DNA of 64,000 nt from Atrina japonica (taxonomy: Eukaryota; Mollusca; Bivalvia; Pterioida; Pinnidae): NCBI GenBank assembly GCA_030159075.1, contig BROG01000400.1, forward strand, positions 317,501 through 381,500. Reading direction: 5' to 3'. Below, one piece after another: positions 56,695-64,000 of this stretch. The number at the start of each line of letters is the position of its first letter. Position 1 is the stretch's first letter. Both the position numbers and the translations under genes were made by a program. Under the pieces are notes generated by a model. It ran no database searches. It worked only from the letters and a program-made list of their open reading frames with translations, and was not told the DNA's origin.

Positions 56695-57073
56695 ATTGAG
56701 AAAAAGATACAAGAACAATTACAGGAGTATTTATTCAGACATTCAAAAGTACGTTCTCTGACACACATATGTAGAATAATTATAAAGATAATAATTAAAA
56801 CAAGTAAGACAAACATCTATAATTGAAAGGTAGACATTGCGCTGTGAAATGGATTCAATTTTCTCATTAAAGTTTATTTTAGAATACATATAATTGTCTT
56901 TTCAAACACAGAAACAAGTTGTACTCATTGAAAGTCCAAAGAGTAATTGTTCATCCGGGTTCTCATTTGTATAATTGCCATGTCAAACAAAATTATGCTG
57001 AAAGCAGTAGTTATGAAATTATCACTGCAAGTAAAGATGCGCTTAATGTAAAATTTTGTTTTGTTTTGTTTTA

Positions 57074-57074
<1 letters not shown>
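56695..57074. other. Unassigned DNA
   Basis: Nothing recognised. Confidence 0.4.

Positions 57075-57150
<76 letters not shown>
57075..57150. repeat. (TA)n microsatellite
   Basis: About 75 bp of TA dinucleotide. Confidence 0.97.
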
Positions 57151-57153
<3 letters not shown>

Positions 57154-57154
57154 C

Positions 57155-57690
57155 TATGATATTTACGTGACACTTTACGTTTTCTGTCGAAATGTGGCAG
57201 CCAGTATCTATTGTGGGAGTAGAAACCGGATTACAAATTATTCGGGAAAATAACACCAATCTTACGTACGAAAACTGGCATACTTTCACACATAAACTGT
57301 ATTAGTTCTAGCAGTGCTCGTACACGCTTTGGTCGATCATCATTTACAATATTACTACAAAAAAACGGATAAAAAGGAAAGACAGATAATATTAATCAGA
57401 AAAAGACGAAGAAGAATAACACACAAAAGCAAAAACATTATTATCATAAGTAAAAATAAACAAAACAGAAAAGGAGTAACCCACTAGTTCACCTCTTCAG
57501 TGACATATTACAAATAGTTTGCATTTCTGGGGGCTCAGATCATCGTTTAAACCGAATAATCTACACGATTTCTCTAAACGTATTGTATTTGGATTTTACT
57601 CTCACAATGCAATAGGTATAACTGGAATTTAACAGAATATCTTAAACTCACAGATTATCTTGGGAATTAAGAGAAGAGAGAGAACACGTT
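57155..57690. other. Worn SINE1-like 3' half, otherwise unassigned
   Basis: 57170-57300 has weak SINE1-like words on the minus strand ('tgccagttttcgtacg', 'gtttctactcccac'). The rest shows nothing. Confidence 0.35.
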
Positions 57691-57691
57691 T

Positions 57692-57857
57692 ACAATTGTC
57701 CCCAGGAAGAGACTAATGGCCTTCTGCAAAAAAGCTGGCAAACTTTCTCGCTAAAATCACCCACCTTAGGTTCCTTTTAGGAACCTCTGCTGACCAGAAT
57801 TGAGAGCCTCCATGATATACAGCGCCATGCTCTAACAACCAGGACCACGGAACCCCT
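57692..57857 (-). mobile_element. SINE1, 3'-truncated
   Basis: The minus strand has a head ('ggtcctggttgttagagcat'), 'aacctaaggtgggtgatttt', 'gagaaagtttgccagc' and 'ctcttcctggggac'. The terminal part is missing. Confidence 0.75.
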
Positions 57858-57859
57858 CA

Positions 57860-58243
57860 TGCTGCTGTGGAATAGCTAATGCCCTGGGTCTGTTTCTAAA
57901 AACTTGAAGTAAATTCTTTCTATATTATCGTAAAATGTTCATTTGCCTCTTCTATTTTTTATGTAATGTATTTTTGTATCATCTCAAATACTATACTGTA
58001 ACAGCATTTCATAATTTCTCCATTTATTTTTAAAATATTTAGATTCTTTTGCAGTTCATCAAGTATAAATGTTTATTTTCCATTACAAGACCATTGATAT
58101 TTTTCCTTAGGGACCTTACATCCGATATTTCTTTTTTCATAATTACAGCATGGTGACAACTATGGTCGCTCGCATGATTGCAACTCTGTTTTTGATTGCT
58201 TCTTTATGTTTCAATGCCATGGTCATTTGTGTCAAAAGTATCA
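57860..58243. other. Unassigned DNA
   Basis: Nothing recognised. Confidence 0.4.
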
Positions 58244-58400
58244 ACAACACCAAAGCCATAGTTCCAAAAAAGAGGTCATAACAAATGCTCAAGACGATTG
58301 TTTCCGTCAATTAGACTTCATCAGCTGAACTCAATTGAACACAAAAGTATATTTCCGAAAGAAAAAAAGTGGTTACTTTACAAGGCTATAAACTTTATTC
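58244..58400 (-). mobile_element. R1 element carrying the best hammerhead candidate
   Basis: The minus strand matches R1 from 'gtaaccactttttttct' through the hammerhead-like segment to 'gcatttgttatgacctc' and an end with 'aactatggctttgg'. The 5' half of the element is missing. Confidence 0.75.
58287..58330 (-). ncRNA. Candidate minimal type I hammerhead ribozyme
   Basis: Read on the minus strand from 58330: stem I 5' strand GTTCAG; core CTGATGA (58324-58318); stem II AGTCTAATTGACG (GTC pairs GAC around TAATT); GAAAC (58304-58300); loop AATC; GTC (58295-58293); stem I 3' strand TTGAGC. GTTCAG and TTGAGC pair over 6 bp with two G-U wobbles; in other R1 copies the first strand is GCTCAA and pairs perfectly. 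Predicted cleavage follows the C of GTC, between 58293 and 58292. Stem III would be only 2 bp (AC/GT), as in the minimal hammerheads of animal retroelements. Weak point: the base pair next to the core in stem II is A-G here and A-A in sister copies, where a purine-pyrimidine pair is usual. Activity is unproven. Confidence 0.6.
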
Positions 58401-59179
58401 AACTGGACGTTTTGTTTTCTTGCTCTATCGTCCCTCGTCTTTCTGTCTTTTTTTAATTATTTATTTAATGTTCTTCGCCTTTCGCGGAAGGATTAAATCA
58501 TGCGAAACACATCTGCACGACTGGTGGAGTTTTGTTGGCGAAAGCGGTCGTCTTGGGCACTTGTTTTGGACTCTTTTGTGGAACTATGGCTGTGGTGTTG
58601 TTGGTGGTGGTGGTATTTACGTGCGTCTTATAATAACTCAAATGTTAACTTGTTGTCAAAACCTGTTAGCCATTCTGTGTCTGTGTTGTTTGACTATAAT
58701 GTAATAGATTCTAGATACATGTAACTGTAGGTCATCCGATTTCATGAAAAGTTTTTCATGAACTGGACGCCATTTTTGGTATCTGTACATCTGGTACTAT
58801 TGGTTTTAAAAAGTACTAAGTCTGCATTCATCAATTGTGCTTGTCATAGGTTGAAGAGGTCAATGGTACCGGAAGCATAACACGATGTTAGCCATTTCAT
58901 TTTTTTTTTTGCATATCTAGTAAATTATATCATTTGCCAATAAATAATATGTGGCAAGGCAGACTCATTCAATTGTTTATCAAACAACACTGACCATGAC
59001 TTGGTCTGATATTACGTTGGCAATATCACTGACCAACTTAATTAGTCTCCGGTTGTCATCTTAAAGGTCTTCGCCACATTATCAATTTCTGTTTGTATAT
59101 TTTCATCTGTGCGTAGGCATCTGTTTCCGCAACCGTAATCAAGTCAAAATAATAGAGCAGTTTCCTAATTTATTTCATT
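58401..59179. other. Unassigned DNA
   Basis: The frame at 58369-58704 has no known domain. Nothing else seen. Confidence 0.4.
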
Positions 59180-59370
59180 AAAATTTGACTGTGGACTCAC
59201 GGCGGAAGAGACCAGTCAACGGGTAATGCCTACTCCTCCATGACGGCTGATCCCACTTCTTGATTTCTGGAAGTTCGAGTTTGTCCAATATTTACCAGTT
59301 CTGTATATATAATATATATGAACCCTGGACATCCTGAAGATTTGTACTTTGGTATCTGAGATTTTTAAAT
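59180..59370 (+). mobile_element. PLE-A 3' module (A8)
   Basis: 'gtggactcacggcggaagag', 'gcctactcctccatgacggc', 'aaccctggacatcctgaaga', 'tttggtatctgagattttt': the whole 3' module without coding sequence. Confidence 0.85.
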
Positions 59371-59619
59371 TTTCGCAGTCGTAGTCACGCTGAGAAATAG
59401 AGGCATTTTGTTCCACCTTAAATGGTTGAATATGCCTGCACAATTTATTATTTGATATTTTTGTTACCATGAAACTGATCACCAACAACTGAGATGTAGT
59501 AACATGGCTTCCGTCATCTGAACCCGTGCAATTCTTATAGCTTCTGGAAGACGCCGTGATGAAATCACTGCACAATTTGAATTAAATGACTAACGCAATT
59601 GAGACTACTACCACATACA

Positions 59620-59842
59620 TTTACAAGTGTCAACTGTTTTTTGAATTTCATCTGAAATTTTCCCATTAAGTGATATTATAGACATAATACCAAAGTTATA
59701 GTGCTCAAGACGATACCGTTTCTGTCAATTAGACGTCATACCTAAAAATAAAGTGGTGTGTCATACAGGGCCAAATAATATATCTGAAAGTTACAAGTGT
59801 CAACTGGTTTTTGAATTTCATCTGAAATTTTCCCATTAAGTG
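59620..59842 (-). mobile_element. R1 fragment between 53-bp direct repeats
   Basis: 'ttacaagtgtcaactg.tttt' through 'tttcccattaagtga' occurs at 59620-59672 and 59790-59842 with one mismatch. Between them is about 118 bp of R1 (minus): 'ccctgtatgacacaccac', TATGACG in place of CTGATGA, then GTCTAATTGACA, GAAAC, GGTATC, GTC, TTGAGC and the R1 end 'actttggtattatg'. The hammerhead core is damaged but the 3' half is intact. Confidence 0.75.
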
Positions 59843-59844
59843 AC

Positions 59845-60866
59845 CGTTGTACTGTTTCATTGCTTTCGTCTCTGGTTCTGTTATTTTCCCTCTTTCAACG
59901 TTTTTTTTTTCGCTTTTAGATTGTTTCATCTTACTTCATATTCTTTGCTCATATATATTCTCGCTCTTTCTCTCTGTTATCTAGATGATAAATGAACTTC
60001 ATTCTTGATCTTCGTTTTTTGTTTTAGCAATTTGATGCCCTTGTTCCAGCGAAAATGTTTAATACTTTGTGTATTATCCCAACAAACAGATGTCAAATAT
60101 ATTGCATTTTTTATTATTAAATCATTAAAAGAAATGCCATCAGCTGCTTTCATAATATCACGACACTGTTGAGAAGATTGATTACAAGAATATCATCTCG
60201 AACTAAAAAATATTTTAGCAAAACATCAGAAAACTCATCCACTCCTGTTTAAAATAATTAGATATAGGAACTTTAGGTACATATGAATCTGATCGCCTGA
60301 TAATGACTGCCTACCTATATATTTTTTTTTGGGGGGGGGGGGAGGGGGGATGAAACTATCGATTAGGTTTTTACTAAAACTGATGTTTCAACCGCCTTTT
60401 GGCCATTCTTAAGCATAGCTTCTATAGTTACATAGTAACGACGCTATAGTTACATAGTAACGACGAAAGAAGTACAGAGAAACTGTTCCGAAAATTACTG
60501 TACCGCACTGAACAACCGATAGTTTCCGAAGGGGTAAAGGCAGTGGTGTATAAGGTCAAGGACCGTTATCCGCTGTAAGGAGTGTGCATCACTCCATCAT
60601 ATCATCGATATCGTCGTAAATATAAATCTGTAGCACGAGCGATCATTTTAGTTCGATTGATGTATTTTAAAAGTATCATTTCCCAGTGTTTCATACTTTT
60701 TAATTTATAATGACGTAATGAAATGGAATCATAATGAATCACTGGAAATTCAAAATTAAAAACCCTTGATGAACAACAACCAACTGCTATTTCATCGTCA
60801 TGTCAAGTGACCTGAACAAGGCCTAGTATGACCGTAAAGGAGGGTTATGCTGATATTCTGGTTGAC
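59845..60866. other. Unassigned DNA with a G tract and a short duplication
   Basis: A T9-G14-type run lies at 60321-60351 (gggggggggg...aggggg). 'ctatagttacatagtaacga' is repeated at about 60422 and 60448, each copy holding the palindrome GTTACATAGTAAC. Nothing coding. Confidence 0.5.
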
Positions 60867-60867
60867 G

Positions 60868-61285
60868 TTTTGTTGATTTGCTCTTGGTTTTTCCTTCAGG
60901 TTTTGTATAACTTTTTAAACACCGCTCGATGGCAAAGCTTCGTTCGGATACAGAATGCCCTATACCGGTTTGGAAAGTACCGGAGAATGTTTTTTAAAAA
61001 AATAAATATATAAAAAGTACCAAATATACCAAAGGTAAATTGGCACATGTTTACAAACACAACGAGTCAAAATCAACGTTTTGTTGATTTGCTCTTGGTT
61101 TTTCTTTCAGGTTTTGTATACAAACCGCTCGATGGCAAAGCTTCGTTCGGATACAAATGCCCATAACCGGTTTGGGTGACAATGCTTTTAAAAAAAAAAA
61201 TATAATAAAAAGTACACAAAAAGTATTAGAGATCTACCAGGTCAATTAATGTTTACAAACACAACGAGTCTAAATCAATCATAAC
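60868..61285. repeat. Tandem duplication, about 210-bp unit
   Basis: 'ttttgttgatttgctcttgg' at 60868 and 61078 starts two copies sharing 'gctcgatggcaaagcttcgt', 'aaccggtttggg' variants and 'gtttacaaacacaacgagtc'. Copies differ by small indels. Confidence 0.9.
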
Positions 61286-61289
61286 AGGG

Positions 61290-61507
61290 GTGCAAGTCGC
61301 AGTATTAGAGATTGTTTTGTCCGTGCAAGGCAATATGTTTTGCCCGTACAACCTATTTTTTGAAGTAGACCGTTTTGGTTTCCTACTGAACCAGGATGTG
61401 CCACTTTACCTTGGCGACCGCTTTACCATTTCACATACATCCCTGTCCAATCCGAGAATCGAACCCGGGTTAAAGTGGTTAGAAACAGGTGCGCTAACCG
61501 TTGCGCT
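61290..61507 (-). mobile_element. tRNA-derived SINE, third type (SINE3)
   Basis: The minus strand has a tRNA-like head with A box (GCGCAACGGTTAGCGC) and B box (GGGTTCGATTCTCGG), then a body 'gtgaaatggtaaagcggtcg', 'ggcacatcctggttcagtag', 'gaaaccaaaacgg'. No second copy is seen in this window. Confidence 0.65.
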
Positions 61508-61689
61508 TATGATACACCCAATTTGATTATCTTTTTTAAACAAGAAAGTTATCGTTTCTTTACTAGAACCCCTTGCATGGATTACGAGATGAAAGAAATA
61601 TAGTCAAGCTAAAAACCATGTTAATTTTTACAAACTTTAAAATCCGTTTGGGTGTAATTTTTACAAAGAAGCCGGCCTTTACTACATTG

Positions 61690-61900
61690 ATCGTTGGTCG
61701 GAGTTTTACAGGTTGTTTCTGCTGTCGGTTGAGACAGTAAAAACCGTGGTCCGTTACAGTAGGTGTCGGCACGTTAAAGAACCCTCAATGATCAATGCCG
61801 TAAGTCATCAAAATTTGAAGCCCTTCACCGGCATTTGGTGACTCTCCATGAGTGAAATTTTCGAATATCCAATAAACAAACAAACAAACAAACAAAGCAT
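61690..61900 (+). mobile_element. SINE2, head missing
   Basis: The core 'ggttgagacagtaaaaaccg', 'ggtgtcggcacgttaaag', 'cttcaccggcatttggtga' and 'ctccatgagtgaaa' ends in an (AAAC)n tail. The tRNA head is lost. Confidence 0.85.
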
Positions 61901-61907
61901 GTTAAGA

Positions 61908-61990
61908 CAGTTGTTATGTCCAATTTGCCGTATTCTCATGGACTTCCATGTATTTTCGAATATCCATCGGTCCTGCTTCGTTATATTTGA
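61908..61990 (+). mobile_element. PLE-B 3' tail fragment (B7)
   Basis: 'gtccaatttgccgtattctc', 'atggacttcc' and 'cgaatatccatcggtcctgc' match the end of PLE-B in + orientation. It directly follows the SINE2 tail. Confidence 0.65.
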
Positions 61991-62538
61991 ATCAGAATCA
62001 AATATTTTCCTTAATTTTTCTTGGTTTTTTAAGCTTTACTGGCCAAATCATACTTTATCTATGGAAAGATTTCATATTAACGAATATCAAAGAAAACAGA
62101 CCTTTGTCCAAGGTCATATTGTTGTTACACGTGACCTTTCAAATGTATATGTAAGAAACACGTATAAACTACTACTATACAGTGTACATACAAAAAACAA
62201 GTCGGACTTTTAAACATGGATATTAGATTGGATTAATGTTGTCCTGTAATTATCGTTTATATGATACATCAGCTTTCACTTATGTACGCTTAATACAATC
62301 AATAGAAATAATTCTGAAAGGAACGATATTTTCATCTCCTTTTTGTTAAATACGAATCTTATATTTGTAATGATTACTCTGGAAAGTCTGTAAATTGTAT
62401 AATGTTATTCTCGATCCCGATCTGGGAAAACATGATGTGTTGACGTAGAATAGAAACTTTCGAGATAGCCCGGATTATTGTTATGACCCTGCATTTATTC
62501 GCACCTTTTCGATTATGTTCCTCGTGGGTATAGTCTGT
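61991..62538. other. Unassigned DNA
   Basis: Nothing recognised. Confidence 0.4.
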
Positions 62539-62865
62539 TTGTTTTCCATTGAAAGTCGGGGTTTGTTAAATTTCTAAAATCACACTTAATCATCAAATTT
62601 GAATTTTACAGCAATGTGTTTTTAATTTTACCATACATAACTGAATTGTGAATATGCAAATTTGTGGTTTGCTTACAAAAAAAATTGTAGAAGTTTGTGT
62701 GGGTAAATGCACATTTGATAAAACAGCACCAATAAGTCTTTCTGATTTATGCATAAGTAGGTTGTATGCAAATCAGAAACTCTGGGATATATGACAGTAG
62801 ACTGACATGGAATTGTATCATAATTAAATTATGTTTTATTAACTAACAAAAAATCAGAATTATAA
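62539..62865 (+). repeat. Dispersed repeat R3, copy 2
   Basis: It matches 24823-25165 in the same orientation with small indels, for example lacking about 25 bp around 'tacccatttactgc'. Confidence 0.8.
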
Positions 62866-63149
62866 AGACTGCATCATTTTTAATATAATGCACAAAACTA
62901 TGTTACTGAATTATTTTCATCTTATTAGTAGCATTCGTGGTGCGCAGGATGTAAAACAACATAAACAGAAACAAAAATGTTAACTTGAAACTTATGTTGA
63001 CTTGCAATTGTGAGATGATCCCCTAATGACCATTATGCATAAATTACGTATGTGACAAGTTAATCCTATTCCTATTTTCCTGTGAAAAAAAAAGTGAATT
63101 TCATGTCCTTCTATATTAAAATATGTGTATATTCTATATATAAATGTAA

Positions 63150-63350
63150 TTAGTTCTTTTACGTAACACGCCTACCGTGACACTGGACCTCGGTTTTAAG
63201 TCTCATCCAAAAATCACATGACTTAACGCTTCACATGCCGAGCGCTTGATGACGAAACAGTCGCTACCAATTTTCCTAAACTATTTGGTATGATCTGGTA
63301 CCGAGAATCGAACCCGGAACCTCCCGAATGCTCTCCCTCTAGACCACTGC
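63150..63350 (-). mobile_element. SINE2-core element with a different tRNA head
   Basis: The minus strand starts with a tRNA-like head (A box TGCAGTGGTCTAGAGG; B box GGTTCGATTCTCGG). It continues to 'ttggatgagacttaaaaccg', 'aggtccagtgtcac', 'gttacgtaaaagaac', the core of SINE2. The head differs from that at 13635, so the core is shared between SINEs with different heads. Confidence 0.75.
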
Positions 63351-63695
63351 AAGCAGTATCTCTATATGTGTGTATGCAAGTATTGACGAACACAGGTTTT
63401 ATATCTATTCCATCTTCAAATATTTTATTTGTCTCCGATGATGCATTTGAAAGATCATAGCGCTTCCCACTACTTTTAAGCACATTGCTTATACATTAGC
63501 CTGCATGCTAATTGCCAGTCAGTTTTGTAACTTCCTTATATCGTTTTGGCTCATTTCTACTTATTCACCCAGATTAGTAATCAGTAAACCGTTAGACATG
63601 TTTCTGTGATATAGGTTTTTTTTGTGAATTAGTATTACTGCTAATATCACGACACTACTATGTATTTGGACTTAACTTGACGATTACGAAATATG

Positions 63696-63751
63696 TTTGG
63701 GTAAACCCAGCTAAGGTCCCTTTAAAGGGGCCTTAGCTGGGTTTGCCCAAA
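63696..63751. repeat. Near-perfect 56-bp palindrome
   Basis: TTTGGGTAAACCCAGCTAAG, G, TCCCTTTAAAGGGG, then the inverted CCTTAGCTGGGTTTGCCCAAA. The arms match with one mismatch in each half. Weaker pairing ('cgaaatat' / 'atattttcg') continues outside, so it may be a small foldback element. Confidence 0.92.
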
Positions 63752-63779
63752 AATAATATTTTCGATTTATTCCACTTTT

Positions 63780-64000
63780 ACTACTTTCATTTGATGTACA
63801 ATAACAATTAAAAGCTATACTCGGGCATAAGAAACCTTATATTCCTATATATTATGTGAAAATAAGGTTAGGTTCAGTGTTGTAGTCACATACAAATAAT
63901 AAGGTTGAGTTAATCGACTGCAAGTGAAATAGTGCCAAACCTGAATTTCTCAAACGATTTCCACAAAGTATATAGGGATTCAAGATTTTTTATGAAAGTG
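63780..64000 (+). mobile_element. R2 element, cut by the window end
   Basis: Left arm 'gatgtacaataacaattaaa' and 'attcctatatattatgtgaa'; centre 'acaaataataaggttgagtt' and 'tttctcaaacgatttccaca'. The right arm continues past the last base. Confidence 0.8.

Noticed and set aside
56179..56816. Long frames encoding poly-Ser, poly-His, poly-Asp and poly-Ile
   Set aside because: All six frames of the triplet tract are open, which reflects repeat composition and not coding selection.
58369..58704. Membrane-protein-like frame
   Set aside because: Hydrophobic by AT-rich composition, overlapping the R1 copy at its start, with no homologous motif.
61440..61505. tRNA gene on the minus strand
   Set aside because: The acceptor stem does not close and a SINE-like body follows directly.

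Overview
This is eukaryotic, non-coding, repeat-dense DNA, roughly two-thirds A+T by eye, with no recognisable host gene, no bacterial-style operon and no intact long reading frame. The best guess is a bivalve mollusc. The evidence is the mix of repeats: tRNA-derived SINEs with a 'ggatgagac...aaccgaggtc...cacgttaaag' core, many fragments of a reverse transcriptase (RT) family with GIPxGTNC and RYIDDV motifs (called Penelope-like here), long CA/TA/CT microsatellites, and the short motif AAAGGGAAATAACTC. The species assignment is inference.

Layout. 0-10 kb: a 134-bp tandem repeat, a SINE, the 3' end of a LINE ORF, a broken Penelope-like RT (PLE-A1) with more PLE-A tails, small piggyBac-type MITEs, a 30-bp hairpin minisatellite at 7.64-8.04 kb and two copies of dispersed family R1. 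10-25 kb: SINE copies (two with perfect target-site duplications), R1 copies in head-to-tail order, a MITE nested in a MITE, a 1.25-kb terminal-inverted-repeat element packed with TCGTTATAACGA palindromes, foldback elements and a TG-rich minisatellite. 25-31 kb: one decayed Ty3/Gypsy retrotransposon on the minus strand (RT, RNase H, integrase remnants) between direct repeats taken as its LTRs. 31-47 kb: a two-type alternating tandem array, a 170-bp tandem array, PLE-B copies, 52-bp and 44-bp minisatellites and long stretches with no visible feature. 47-64 kb: the longest PLE-B copy, more MITEs and SINEs, a trinucleotide tract, R1 copies and a second set of tRNA-headed SINEs.

Most notable observation: dispersed family R1 carries a sequence with the layout of a minimal type I hammerhead ribozyme. 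The clearest copy is on the minus strand at 58287-58330: CTGATGA, a short stem II, GAAAC, a 4-nt loop, GTC, and a 6-bp stem I. Other R1 copies (6.4, 8.6, 21.9 and 59.7 kb) carry decayed versions, and R1 occurs twice in head-to-tail arrangement. Together with the Penelope-like RT fragments this resembles the hammerhead-bearing Penelope/retrozyme elements known from animals. Activity, mobilisation and novelty cannot be judged from sequence alone.

The elements are layered: MITEs inside SINEs, inside another MITE and inside R1, and a PLE-A tail inside an LTR. This gives a relative history of insertions.
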